From contig CANXME010002001.1 of assembly GCA_948144175.1 (NCBI GenBank), forward strand, positions 207,001-271,000: a DNA stretch of 64,000 nt, written 5' to 3'. Source of the stretch: Closterium sp. NIES-65 (lineage: Eukaryota; Streptophyta; Zygnematophyceae; Desmidiales; Closteriaceae). The translations under genes were made by a program, and so were the position numbers. Below the pieces are notes generated by a model that ran no database searches, was not told the DNA's origin, and saw only the letters and a list, made by a program, of their open reading frames with translations. The first letter of the stretch is position 1. Every line of letters begins with the position of its first letter. Positions 20,055 through 31,217 of this stretch are shown here, in pieces.

Positions 20055-23000
20055 ATGGCGGGCAACACCTCGGCGGTAGCTGGTGAATCTTCAGCCCATG
20101 ATCGTAGCGGCAGCCATGATTCTGGTGTTTCTGCGCCAAGGGGAGCGCGAACAAGCCAGGGCTCGCTGATCAAGGAGGTGCTGAAAAACTTCACCGTCGA
20201 GAAGTTCAATGGTGAGGGCTATGATGATTGGGCCTGGAAAATGCAACTTTATTTCCGTCAAATCGGATTGCTGAAACTAATGATTGGGGAGGAGCCTAGA
20301 CCGAGTGACCCCGCCCTTCAGGAAGATTGGGACGAGCGCGCCTCGGCTGGCTACTACTTGATGTCGCAGAGTTTGGAGCTGAACCAGCGTCACCACGTCA
20401 TGCACCTGCTGCCGGAGGTTGAGTGCGGTCCGAAGGCGTGGACGGTGTTGAAGGAGCTGCACGCCCCGACCTCCGTTGTTGCAACATTGATGCTGGAGAG
20501 GGAGCTGTCCGCGTTGCGCCTGAGCGAGGGAGAGCCGGTGCAACCTGTCCTGGACAAATTGCGCGACCTCTACGCGAAGTTGGCGACCGCAGAAATCACC
20601 TACCCGGAGCAAACAAAGTGCTTGAAGATGCTCTCGCTGCTGCCGGAATCGTGGCTTCAATTTACGAGCGGATTGAGCCTGCCGCAGAACCAGAGCTCGT
20701 GGACACTCGAGTGGGTGCGGACAAAGATTCTAGAGGAGGACTTCCGTCGCCGTCAACTGAGGGGTGGAGACGACGGCAGCAGCGGCTACGGGATGCAAGG
20801 GAGCCGACGTGGCAGAGGACGTGGCTTCGGTGGTGCTGGACGCGGTGCAAAGAAAGACGACGACTCCAACGACCAACAAGGAGGTACCGGTTGGGGTCGC
20901 GGTGCGAAATCTGGACGTGGGGGCAAGTCGGGTGCTGGTGGCAAAATGAAAGGGAGTTGCTGGTATTGTGAGAAGGAAGGGCACCCCTGGTTTTTGTGCT
21001 ATAAGAAACCCGATGGATGGACCCCCCAGAATCGTCACCAGGATGGCGGCGCGCGGAGGAACCAGAAAAACGGCGCCAACATGGTCGCTGATTCGTCCGA
21101 CAACAACCCGAAGGGCAACGGCGGTGCGGAGAAGAAGAAGGAGCGCACCGCGGGCCAATTCTTCCATATGGGAGACAAGGGGGAGCAAGGAGACGCATCT
21201 GCTAAGGCTGGAGCAGAGCTGCACCCCCTGGACTATTGGGTGTTGGACACAGGCGCTGCTTGGACAATGACGCCGCGCAAGGACCTGCTGGACGACGTAC
21301 GCGCTGCACCGATTAATGAGGTGTGCTCTGCCTCTGGACACATGTTGAAGGTGGCTGGTGCGGGACGAGCTGCATTTAAGGGAGCGGATGGCAAGCCGGT
21401 GGTGCTGCACGACGTTCTCCTCGTCCCCGACCTGAAGGCCAACCTCATCTCCCTCCGTAAGCTTGGCAAGGCTGGGGTGAACACCAACACGGATGGGGCT
21501 CGCACTTATAAGGGGAAGCTGGGCAATCGGGTGCTTTGGGATCTGCACGAGAGCAAGGACGTGTACAGATCTATGTGGCAGCTGCCGGCGCTGGCGTGGC
21601 ACGGTGGGGGGCAGGCTGGAGAGGGGTCTGCATCCCAGGGGGAGTGCAACGCCGTTGGAGGGGTTGGTGTGAAAGTGTCGGCCAGATCTGGGGAGACAGA
21701 TTGGGCAACTGCACACCGACGTTTGGGGCATGTGGCAATGCCTTTGCTGAAGCAGCTGGAGAAGGATGGAGCCGTTAAAGGCTTAAAGCTGAACGGACAA
21801 CCACCCGATGATAACTGTGAAATTTGCCTCCTTTCAAAGTTCACCCGTTTCCCCTTCCATAGTGTGGCTGGCAGGAGCAAAAAGCCGTTGGAGCTGGTCC
21901 ACATGGACTTGGTGGGGCCGCTGCCGGTGCAAGGGCACAAGGGGGAGCGGTACTTCCTAACCATAGTGGATGACTGGAGCAGGCTAATGTGGGCGTATCC
22001 GCTGAAGCAGAAAGATCACGCCGCCTCCACGATTCGGGACGATTGGCTGCCGTTCGTGGAGAAGCAAGCGGAGTGTGTGGTGAAGCGGATTAGGACAGAT
22101 CGGGGTGGTGAGTTCCTTGGAGCTGAGATGACGGCCTGGCTCAAGAAGCAGGGCATCCAGAGGGAGCTGACCACGGCTTACACCCCACAGTCCAACGGTG
22201 TAGCAGAACGGGCGAACCGGACAATTCTGGAGACAGCTAGGGCGCTGCTCATAGAATCTGGGCTGGGCAACTTGATGTGGCCCCATGCTGTTCGGCACGC
22301 TACCGTCGCTAGGAACAGGGTACTCACAAAGGTTGGGGATGACTCGTGGGTGCCGTTGGAGAGGTGGCTTGGGAGGAAGCCGCCGGTGGACATGCTGAGG
22401 GTGTTCGGTTGCATGGCAGTCGCCCACGTTCCCAAGACCTACCGCAGTAAGTTGGGGGCGAGTGCAATCTGGTGTGTGCATTTGGGGCTGGCTGCTGAGA
22501 GCAAGGGATGGCTGCTGTGGGAGCCTTCCAAGGGTGTGTTGTTTGACAGCAGGGATGTGAAGTTTGTTGAGGGCATGATGTATGGGAGCTGGGAGAAACA
22601 GCCGGAGGCCAGGGTGTCCCAGCAGATGGAGCAGATTACCATGCAGCTGGACCTGACTCCTAGTGTGTGGGAGGAGGGAAAGGAGGCAGCTGCAGAGGGT
22701 GGTGATAAAGAGAAGGTGCAGGAGGCACCTGCTGGTGGAGGTGATGGTGTGGAGATTAGCGGTAGCACTAGTGGAGCTGCTGGATCCGAGGGAGGAGAGC
22801 AGCAGCAGGGGAAAACTAAGAAGCCGAACGGTGTTATTATGAAGGGATGGGAGACACCCGTCTCCAGGCCAGGACGTACCCGTATGGCTACTAAGAAGCT
22901 GACTGCAGGAGCTGATGTAGCGGAGCAGCAGCTTGGGACCGAGGAGGCATTGCTGATTCTACCGCATGGCTATGACCCGGATGAGGAGGATCAACCTGCG

Positions 23001-24635
23001 TACTGTTTTCTTGCCCCTGCACCAGAGGAACCAGCTAGCATGGAGGAGGCATTAGCTGGACCAGATAGGGACAAATGGCTAGCTTCCAGGGATGCTGAGT
23101 ACCAGAGCCTGCTGGAGAATGGGACTTGGGAACTAGTGGTGCTGCCTGAGGGAAAGAAAGCGGTACAATGCAAGTGGGTGCTAAGGATCAAGACTGACGA
23201 CAAGGGGCAGGTCACCATCTACAAGAGTAGGTTGGTGGCTAAGGGGTTTATGCAGAAGGAGAAGCGGGACTTCAATGAGATCTTTGCTCCCACTGCCAAA
23301 CCCCCTACCCTTCGTGTCTTGTTGGCAGATGCAGCCGTTGGTGGGAAGTTCATTATCCAGATGGATATATCAACGGCATTCCTCAATGGGATTTTAGAGG
23401 AGGAGGTGTTCATGACGCAGCCACCTGGGTATGAGGATGGTACGGGCAGGGTGTGCAAGCTGAAAAAGTCCATCTACGGCTTGAAGCAGGCGCCACGCTG
23501 CTGGTACCAGAAGTTGGCAGCTGTTTTAGAGGAGATGGGATTCAGGACCAGCAGCTGTGATGAGAGCCTCTTTCTCAAGGGGGAGGGGGAGAAGCTGGTG
23601 CTGTTTCTGGTCTATGTGGACGACATTCTTCTCTTTAGCAGCAGCATGAAGGAGATCCAGAAGGTGCAGCAGCAGCTGATGGAGAACTTCAAGTGCAAGA
23701 ACCTTGGGGAGGTAAAGTACTACCTCGGGATGCACGTGGAGAGGGATCTGGATCACAGGTGGTTGAAGCTGCACCAGGAGAAGTTCATCAAGGAGCTTGG
23801 GGAGAAGTACGGAATTGAGAATGAGCGCAAGGTTGCAACTCCCCTGCCAGCAGAATTCAAGCTTGTGAAAGCTGCAGAGGATGAAGGGGTTGAAGCCGAG
23901 GAGCAGCAGCAATTTCAGTCCTTGGTGGGCAGCCTCTTGTATGCAGCAGTTCACACGAGACCCGACATCTCTTTCTCGGTTGGGCAGCTGGCTAGGGTAG
24001 TGCAGAATCCATCAGAGGAGCAGGTGGATGCAGCTGAGCGTGTGGTGAAGTATCTGAACTCTCACCCAAGCATTGGAGTTCAATACTCCGCATCTGCACA
24101 GGTGAAGCAGAAAGGGGTTGAGGTGCTGAAAGAGAAGGGGGAGAGGCTTGGAGAAGGCAAGCTTTTTCTTACTTGCTTTACTGATGCTACGTGGGCCTCT
24201 GAGAAGGAGGATTCCTCATCTGTGGGAGGATACATCTGCGTAGTAGGGGGAGGACCTGTTAGTTGGAGGTCCAAGAAGCAGACGGAGACAGCACTCTCTT
24301 CCGTGGAATCAGAGTACATGGCGATGTTCCATGGGGTGAAGGAGGTGATTTGGCTGAGGAGGCTATTAGAGGAGATTGGCCAGGAGCAAAAGATTGCTAC
24401 GCCGCTGTTTTGTGATAGCAAGGGAGCTCTTGGGATGGCCAGGAACGCTGTGCTTCATGGGCTGAATAAGCACATGCGTATCAAGTGGCACTGGCTGCGT
24501 AAGGAGGTGAAGAGGGGGACGGTGAATCCGATCTACATCAAGACTCACCAGCAGCCAGCAGACTTCCTCACCAAGAGGCTTGCGGATGAGCCTCATTGGC
24601 GTTGTGTGCGCATGAGTGGAATGAGCATGAACTAG
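20055..24635 (+). CDS. P2 Gag-Pol polyprotein (1526 aa), intact copia type
   Basis: One uninterrupted frame encodes all functions of a Ty1/copia element: capsid, maturation, reverse transcription and integration in cytoplasmic virus-like particles and nucleus. The domains in order are Gag with CCHC knuckle C302-X2-C-X4-H-X4-C315; aspartic protease DTG 398–400; IN zinc finger H554/H559/C588/C591; IN triad D618, D682, E718 (exact D-X35-E spacing); an acidic Gln/Glu/Gly linker; RT from about 1023 with IYGLKQAP and YVDD 1187–1190; RNase H with D1377, E1420, D1454 and a C-terminal ADFLTKRL. The start ATG has a good context (GCTATGGCG) and opens the Gag. All catalytic residues are present. There is no frameshift or stop between Gag and Pol, so how Gag is overproduced is unclear. 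Confidence 0.97.
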   Translation: MAGNTSAVAGESSAHDRSGSHDSGVSAPRGARTSQGSLIKEVLKNFTVEKFNGEGYDDWAWKMQLYFRQIGLLKLMIGEEPRPSDPALQEDWDERASAGYYLMSQSLELNQRHHVMHLLPEVECGPKAWTVLKELHAPTSVVATLMLERELSALRLSEGEPVQPVLDKLRDLYAKLATAEITYPEQTKCLKMLSLLPESWLQFTSGLSLPQNQSSWTLEWVRTKILEEDFRRRQLRGGDDGSSGYGMQGSRRGRGRGFGGAGRGAKKDDDSNDQQGGTGWGRGAKSGRGGKSGAGGKMKGSCWYCEKEGHPWFLCYKKPDGWTPQNRHQDGGARRNQKNGANMVADSSDNNPKGNGGAEKKKERTAGQFFHMGDKGEQGDASAKAGAELHPLDYWVLDTGAAWTMTPRKDLLDDVRAAPINEVCSASGHMLKVAGAGRAAFKGADGKPVVLHDVLLVPDLKANLISLRKLGKAGVNTNTDGARTYKGKLGNRVLWDLHESKDVYRSMWQLPALAWHGGGQAGEGSASQGECNAVGGVGVKVSARSGETDWATAHRRLGHVAMPLLKQLEKDGAVKGLKLNGQPPDDNCEICLLSKFTRFPFHSVAGRSKKPLELVHMDLVGPLPVQGHKGERYFLTIVDDWSRLMWAYPLKQKDHAASTIRDDWLPFVEKQAECVVKRIRTDRGGEFLGAEMTAWLKKQGIQRELTTAYTPQSNGVAERANRTILETARALLIESGLGNLMWPHAVRHATVARNRVLTKVGDDSWVPLERWLGRKPPVDMLRVFGCMAVAHVPKTYRSKLGASAIWCVHLGLAAESKGWLLWEPSKGVLFDSRDVKFVEGMMYGSWEKQPEARVSQQMEQITMQLDLTPSVWEEGKEAAAEGGDKEKVQEAPAGGGDGVEISGSTSGAAGSEGGEQQQGKTKKPNGVIMKGWETPVSRPGRTRMATKKLTAGADVAEQQLGTEEALLILPHGYDPDEEDQPAYCFLAPAPEEPASMEEALAGPDRDKWLASRDAEYQSLLENGTWELVVLPEGKKAVQCKWVLRIKTDDKGQVTIYKSRLVAKGFMQKEKRDFNEIFAPTAKPPTLRVLLADAAVGGKFIIQMDISTAFLNGILEEEVFMTQPPGYEDGTGRVCKLKKSIYGLKQAPRCWYQKLAAVLEEMGFRTSSCDESLFLKGEGEKLVLFLVYVDDILLFSSSMKEIQKVQQQLMENFKCKNLGEVKYYLGMHVERDLDHRWLKLHQEKFIKELGEKYGIENERKVATPLPAEFKLVKAAEDEGVEAEEQQQFQSLVGSLLYAAVHTRPDISFSVGQLARVVQNPSEEQVDAAERVVKYLNSHPSIGVQYSASAQVKQKGVEVLKEKGERLGEGKLFLTCFTDATWASEKEDSSSVGGYICVVGGGPVSWRSKKQTETALSSVESEYMAMFHGVKEVIWLRRLLEEIGQEQKIATPLFCDSKGALGMARNAVLHGLNKHMRIKWHWLRKEVKRGTVNPIYIKTHQQPADFLTKRLADEPHWRCVRMSGMSMN

Positions 24636-24663
24636 TATGGAATGATGGGGATGCAGCCGGCAG

Positions 24664-24677
24664 GCTGAGGGGGAGTG
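24664..24677 (+). promoter_or_regulatory. P2 polypurine tract
   Basis: GCTGAGGGGGAGTG directly precedes the 3' LTR. Confidence 0.88.
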
Positions 24678-25770
24678 TGTTGGGTGCAAATTCACATTGC
24701 ACGACATCCTGCCGTCTGTTTGTACGAGTATGCGTGTGCGAATGCATTTGCGTGTGAATGGTATGTTTGTGTGTTTGTTTGCTTTCGCAATTTTCGCTTG
24801 AAGCATTTGCAGGTACTCGCAAAATGTGCGCTTCGGCATAACATTGTACGCGCTATGAACAGTACAAGCAGAAAGGACGAGCTCGCAAAGGAACCCAAGA
24901 TGGAAGCTTTGCGGTTCAACTTACTTGATTGCGCAGATTCAGTTCTATCCAACTCGAAATTGTACTGTTTTGTTTGGTTGACTATAGTGTAGCAGGGCAG
25001 GCACTATAGGGGTACAATTTAGGTGAAGGTTGGATGTTGTTTGTCTGTATCTGCATGCTACAGGGCCAGGGGAAACCAGCGGAACCAGCATTTGGCTGGT
25101 TGGGCAAAGACAAAACAGGTTCTGTTTTTAGGACCTGAACCTGGTTGTTGTTTTCCCAGGTTGGAAAAACAGAACCAGAGGTTGTTCACCAACCTATCAC
25201 CTGCTATTTTGTCCAGCCATGTTGGTTCTGTTGCTTGGAATTATTTGGGATCATCCCTGGTTGTTCCCAGGTTGATTCCCAAGGTCCTTGCTAGCTAGAG
25301 CTATTTATTCCTTCTCTGTTTGTACCTGAACATAGTGAAATTGATTCAAGCGAATTCCTTCCTTGCTGGAATTTCTTGTCTACGCGGTGCGACGGCGGAA
25401 TGCTACCCGAGTCAACGCTAGTACGCTAGCACTCCAACGCTAGGCTAACGCTGTCCGAGCCATAACTTCGTAATGGCAGAACTTTTCGCGAGGCAACTTG
25501 GCTTATTTTAAAGCCCTTAGAGTGAGCTTCGATATAGGAAATTCTCAGCTTAATCCGATCGACGGTCTGCACGATACGCTGCGCGACGTTCAAGGTACTC
25601 TTGCTGTTTTGACTAAGTCCCTCTTGATTCCTCTCTCTACAAACTCGGACCCGAGGATAGGGGCTGGTCTTGTACCAGGCACCCAAGGACCCTTGGAGGT
25701 GACCCCGAGGAGAGGTTTTAAGTGTGATAAAGTCTTAATAGCTTGAGTTTATTAGGCCCTTACACCAACA
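24678..25770 (+). repeat. P2 3' LTR
   Basis: Full 1093 bp from TGTTGGGTG to CACCAACA. It lies between the 3' end of P2 and the 3' end of M1A, which face each other. Confidence 0.96.
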
Positions 25771-25773
25771 ACA

Positions 25774-25787
25774 CACTCCCCCTCAGC
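25774..25787 (-). promoter_or_regulatory. M1A polypurine tract
   Basis: CACTCCCCCTCAGC on the plus strand is the complement of the family polypurine tract. The first two bases are also part of the P2 target duplication. Confidence 0.8.
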
Positions 25788-25815
25788 CTGCCGGCTGCAT
25801 CCTCATCATTCCATA

Positions 25816-28800
25816 CTAGTTCATACTCATTCCACTCATGCGCACACAACGCCAGTGAGGCTCATCTGCAAGCCTCTTGGTGAGGAAGTCTGCTGGCTGC
25901 TGGTGACTCTTGATGTAGATCGGATTCACCGTCCCCCTCTTCACCTCCTTACGCAGCCAGTGCCACTTGATACGCATGTGCTTATTGAGCCCATGAAGCA
26001 CAGCGTTCTTGGCCATTCCAAGAGCCCCCTTGCTATCACAAAACAGCGGCGTAGCAACCTTCTGCTCCTGGCCAATCTCCTCTAACAACCTCCTCAGCCA
26101 AATCACCTCCTTCACCCCATGGAACATCGCCATTTACTCTGATTCCACAGAAGAGAGTGCTGTCTCTGTCTGCTTCTTTGACCTCCAGCTAACCGGTCCT
26201 CCCCCAACTACACAGATGTATCCTCCCACAGATGAGGAATCCTCCTTCTCAGAGGCCCACGTAGCATCGGTAAAGCAAGTGAGAAAGAGCTTGCCTTCTC
26301 CAAGCCTCTCCCCCTTCTCTTTCAGCACCTCAACCCCTTTCTGCTTCACCTGTGCAGATGCGGAGTATTGAACTCCAATGCTTGGGTGAGAGTTCAGATA
26401 CTTCACCACACGCTCGGCTGCATTTACCTGCTCCTCTGATGGATTCTGCACCACCCTAGCCAGCTGCCCAACCGAGAAAGAGATGTCAGGCCTCGTGTGA
26501 ACAGCTGCATACAAGAGGCTGCCCACCAAGGACTGGAATTGCTGCTGCTCCTCAGCTTCAACCCCTTCATCCTCTGCAGCCTTTACAAGCTTGAATTCTG
26601 CAGGCAAGGAAGTTGCAACCTTGCGCTCATTCTCAATCCCATGCTTCTCCCCCAGCTCCTTGATGAACTTCTCCTGGTGCAGTTTCAACCACCTGTGATC
26701 TGGATCCCTCTCTACGTGCATTCCGAGGTAGTATTTTACCTCTCCAAGGTTCTTGCACTTGAAGTTCTCCATCAGCTGCTGCTGCACTTTCTGGATCTCC
26801 TTCATGCTGCTGCTGAAGAGAAGAATGTCGTCCACGTAGACCAGAAACAACACCAGCTTGTCCCCCTCCCCCTTGAGAAAGAGGCTCTCATCACAGCTGC
26901 TGGTCCTGAATCCCATCTCCTCTAAAACAGCTGCCAGCTTCTGGTACCAGCAGCGTGGGGCCTGCTTCAAGCCGTAGATGGACTTTTTCAGCTTCCACAC
27001 CCTGCCCGTACCATCCTCATACCCAGGCGGCTGCGTCATGAACACCTCCTCCTCTAAAATCCCGTTGAGGAATGCCGTTGATATGTCCATCTGGATAATG
27101 AACTTCCCACCAACGGCTGCATCTGCCAACAAGACACGAAGGGTAGGAGGTTTGGCAGTGGGAGCAAAGATCTCATTGAAGTCCCGCTTCTCCTTCTGCA
27201 TAAACCCCTTAGCCACCAACCTACTCTTGTAGATGGTGACTTGCCCCTTGTCGTCAGTCTTGATCCTTAGCACCCACTTGCATTGTACCGCTTTCTTTCC
27301 CTCAGGCAGCACCACTAGTTCCCAAGTCCCATTCTCCAGCAGGCTCTGGTACTCAGCATCCCTAGAAGCCAGCCATTTGTCCCTATCTGGTCCAGCTAAT
27401 GCCTCCTCCATGCTAGCTGGTTCCTCTGGTGCAGGGGCAAGAAAACAGTACGCAGGCTCATCCTCCTCATCCGGGTCATAGCCATGCGGTAGAATCAGCA
27501 ATGCCTCCTCGGTCCCAAGCTGCTGCTCCGCTACATCAGCTCCTGCAGTCAGCTTCTTAGTAGCCATACGGGTACGTCCTGGCATGGAGACGGGTGTCTC
27601 CCATCCCTTCATAACGACACTCTTCGGCTTCTTAGTTTTCCCCTGCTGCTGCTCTCCCTTCTCAGATCCAGCAGCTCCACTAGTACTAGTCTCCACATAA
27701 TTTTCTCCACTAGCAGGTGCCTTCTGTACCTTCTTTCCATCACCACCCTCTGCAGCTGCCTCTTCTCCCTCCTCCCACACACTAGGAGTCAGGTCCAGCT
27801 GCATGGTGATCTGCTCCATCTGCTGGGACACCCTGGCCTCCGGCTGTTTCTCCCAGCTTCCATACATCATGCCCTCAAAAAACTTCACATCCCTGCTGTC
27901 AAACAACACACCATTGGAAGGCTCCCACAGCAGCCATCCCTTGCTCTCAACAGCCAGCCCCAAATGCACACACCAGATTGCACTCGCCCCCAACTTACTG
28001 CGGTAGGTCTTGGAGACGTGGGCGACTGCCATGCAACCGAACACCCTCAGCATGTCCACCGGCGGCTTCCTCCCAAGCCACCTCTCCAACGGCACCCACG
28101 AGTCATCCCCAACCTTTGTGAGTACCCTGTTCCTAGCGACGGTAGCGTGCCGAACAGCATGGGGCCACATCAAGTTGCCCAGCCCAGATTCTATGAGCAG
28201 CGCCCTAGCTGTCTCCAGAATTGTCCGGTTCGCCCGTTCTGCTACACCGTTGGACTGTGGGGTGTAAGCCGTGGTCAGCTCCCTCTGGATGCCCTGCTTC
28301 TTGAGCCAGGCCGTCATCTCAGCTCCAAGGAACTCACCACCCCGATCTGTCCTAATCCGCTTCACCACACACTCCGCTTGCTTCTCCACAAACGGCAGCC
28401 AATCGTCCCGAATCGTGGAGGCGGCGTGATCTTTCTGCTTTAGCGGATACGCCCACATTAGCCTGCTCCAGTCATCCACTATCGTTAGGAAGTACCGCTC
28501 CCCCTTGTGCCCTTGCACCGGCAGCGGCCCCACCAAGTCCATGTGGACGAGCTCCAACGGCTTTTTGCTCCTGCCAGCCATACTATGGAAGGGGAAACGG
28601 ATGAACTTTGAAAGGAGGCAAATTTCACAGTTATCATCGGGTGGTTGTCCGTTCAGCTTCAAGCCCTTAACGGCTCCATCCTTCTCCAGCTGCTTCAGCA
28701 AAGGCATTGCCACATGCCCCAAACGTCGGTGTGCAGTTGCCCAATCCGTCTCCCCAGATCTGGCCGACACTTTCACACCAACCCCTCCAACGGCGTTGCA

Positions 28801-30035
28801 CTCCCCCTGGGATGCAGACCCCTCTCCAGCCTGCCCCCCACCGTGCCACGCCAGCGCCGGCAGCTGCCACATAGATCTGTACACGTCCTTGCTCTCGTGC
28901 AGATCCCAAAGCACCCGATTGCCCAGCTTCCCCTTATAAGTGCGAGCCCTTTCCGTGTTGGTGTTCACCCCAGCCTTGCCAAGCTTACGGAGGGAGATAA
29001 GGTTGGCCTTCAGGTCGGGGACGAGGAGAACGTCGTGCAGCACCACCGGCTTGCCATCCGCTCCCTTAAACGCAGCTCGTCCCGCACCAGCCACCTTCAA
29101 CATGTGTCCAGAGGCAGAGCACACGTCGTTAATCGGTGCAGCGCGTACGTTGTCCAGCAGGTCCTTGCGCGGCGTCATTGTCCAAGCAGCGCCTGTGTCC
29201 AACACCCAATAGTCCAGGGGGTGCAGCTCTGCTCCAACCTTAGCAGATGCGTCTCCTTGCTCCCCCTTGTCTTCCACATGGAAGAATTGGCCCGCGGTGC
29301 GCTCCTTCTTCTTCTCCGCACCGCCGTTGCCCTTCGGGTTGTTGTCGGACGAATCAGCGACCATGTTGGCGCCGTTTTTCTGGTTCCTCCGCGCGCCGCC
29401 ATCCTGGTGACGATTCTGGGGGGTCCATCCATCGGGTTTCTTATAGCACAAAAACCAGGGGTGCCCTTCCTTCTCACAATAGCAGCAACTCCTTTTCATT
29501 TTGCCACCAGCACCCCCGACTTGCCCCCACGTCCAGATTTCACACCGCGACCCCAACCGGTACCTCCTTGTTGGTCGTAGGAGTCGTCGTCCTTCTTTGC
29601 ACCGCGTCCAGCACCACCAAAGACACGTCCTTTGCCACGTCGGCTCCCTTGCATCCCGTAGCCGCTGCTGCCATCGTCTCCACCCGTCAGTTGGCGGCGA
29701 CGGAACTCCTCATCCAGAATCTGCGACATCAAGTAGTAGCCAGCCGAGGCGCGCTCGTCCCAATCTTCCTGAAGGGCGGGGTCACTCGGTCTAGGCTCCT
29801 CCCCAATCATTAGTTTCAGCAAACCGATCTGACGGAAATAAAGTTGCATATTCCAGGCCCAATTATCATAGCCCTCACCATTGAACTTCTCGACGGTGAA
29901 GTTTTTCAGCACCTCCTTGATCAGCGAGCCCTGGCTTGTTCGCGCTCCCCTTGGCGCAGAAACACCAGAATCTTGGCTGCCGCTACGATCTTGAGCTGAC
30001 GATTCACCAGCTACCGCCGAGGTGTTGCCCGCCAT
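25816..30035 (-). pseudogene. M1A Gag-Pol, defective
   Basis: Compared with P2 three inactivating changes are visible. An in-frame deletion of about 357 bp (119 codons) removes the middle of Gag, joining YYLMSQ to ILDEEFRRRQL near 29718. Two extra C's (about 29512–29516) shift the frame just upstream of the CCHC knuckle. A Tyr-to-stop change (TAA on the minus strand, 26134–26136) lies in the RNase H SVESEYMAM segment. Between these, PR, IN and RT are open from about 29510 to 26137 with DTG, DDE and YVDD intact. All three changes are shared with M1B. A Gag this damaged could not act alone. Confidence 0.93.
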
Positions 30036-30066
30036 AGCTACCTATAACGAGGATCACTAAAACGCA

Positions 30067-30078
30067 GCACTGATACCA
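30067..30078 (-). promoter_or_regulatory. M1A primer-binding site, one change
   Basis: On the minus strand it reads TGGTATCAGTGC, one base different from P1 and P2. M1B has the same change. Confidence 0.85.
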
Positions 30079-30081
30079 GCT

Positions 30082-31175
30082 TGTTGGTATAAGGGCCTAA
30101 TAAACTCAAGCTATTAAGACTTTATCAAACTTAAAACCTCTCCTCGGGGTCACCTCCAAGGGTCCTTGGGTGCCTGGTATAAGACCAGCCCCTATCCTCG
30201 GGTCCGAGTTTGTAGAGAGAGGGATCAAGAGGGACTTAGTCAAAACAGCAAGAGTACCTTGAACATCGCGCAGCGTATCGTGCAGACCGTCGATTGGATT
30301 TAGCTGAGAATTTCCTATATCGAAGCTCGCTCCAAGAGCTTTAAAATAAGCCAAGTTGCCTCGCGAAAAGTTCTGCCATTACAAAGTTATGGCTCGGACA
30401 GCGTTTGCCTAGTGTTGGAGTGCTAGCGTACTAGCGTTGACTCAGGTAGCATTCCGCCGTCGCACCGCGTATAAACGAAGTTCCAGGAAGTGAGGAATTC
30501 GCTTGAATCAAATTGACTATATTCAGGTACAAACAGAGAAAGAATAAATAGTTCTAGCTAGCAAGGACCTTGGGAATGAACCTGGGAACAACCAGGGATC
30601 ATCCCAAATAATTCCAAGCAACAGAACCAACCTGGCTGGACAAAACAGTATGTGGTAGGTTGGTAAACAACCTCTGGTTCTGTTTTTCCAACCTGGGAAA
30701 ACAACAACCAGGTTCAGGTCCTCAAAACAGAACCTGTTTCGTCTTTGCCCAACCAGCCAAAAGCTGGTTCCGCTGGTTTCCCCTGGCCCTGTAGCATGCA
30801 GATACTGACAAACAACATCCAACCTTCACCTAAATTGTACCCCTATAGTGCCTGCCCTGCTACACTATAGTCAACCAAGCAAAACAGTACAATTTCGAGT
30901 TGGATAGAACTGAATCTGCACAATCAATTCAACCGAACCGCAAAGCTTCCATCTTGGGTTCCTTTGCGAGCTCGTCCTTTCTGCTTGTACTGTTCATAGC
31001 GCGTACAATGTTGTGCCAAAGCGCATAATGCGCGTGTACCTGCAAATGCTTCAAGCGAAAATTGCGAAAGCAAACAAACACACCGAACATTCCATTCACG
31101 CCCAAATGCATTCGCACACGCATACTCATACAAACAGACGGCAGGATGTCGTGCAATGTGAATTTGCACCCAACA
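30082..31175 (-). repeat. M1 array middle LTR, mosaic
   Basis: It is complete (1094 bp) and serves as 5' LTR of M1A and 3' LTR of M1B. Its two ends carry variants of the outer LTRs of the array (TGTTGGTATAAGGG at the left; CCAAAGCGCATAATGCG and CACCGAACATTCC at the right). The middle, about 30291–30895, carries variants of the LTR at 36724–37815: GATTGGATTTAGC, GCGTATAAACG, GTGAGGAATTC, AACAGTATGTGG and GATACTGACA. Confidence 0.9.
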
Positions 31176-31189
31176 CACTCCCCCTCAGC
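31176..31189 (-). promoter_or_regulatory. M1B polypurine tract
   Basis: Complement of the family polypurine tract, adjacent to the middle LTR. Confidence 0.85.
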
Positions 31190-31217
31190 CTGCCGGCTGC
31201 ATCCTCATCATTCCATA

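Larger units (their letters stand above)
19016..25770 (+). mobile_element. Family-1 copia retrotransposon P2, intact ORF, 5' LTR truncated
   Basis: It is inserted in the 3' LTR/internal junction of M1A: ACACA at 25771–25775 (the last three bases of the M1A LTR plus the first two of its internal region) is the retained target duplication copy. The left copy, the end of the M1A LTR and the first 100 bp of the P2 LTR are missing. The remaining LTR parts look identical over 993 bp, so P2 is the youngest insertion visible. TTTGC (19016–19020) belongs to both P2 and M1A. Confidence 0.95.

Noticed and set aside
24678..25770. Possible env-like or extra ORF between RNase H and 3' LTR in family 1
   Set aside because: Only about 40 bp separate the Gag-Pol stop from the LTR (24636–24677 in P2), so there is no room for an additional gene.
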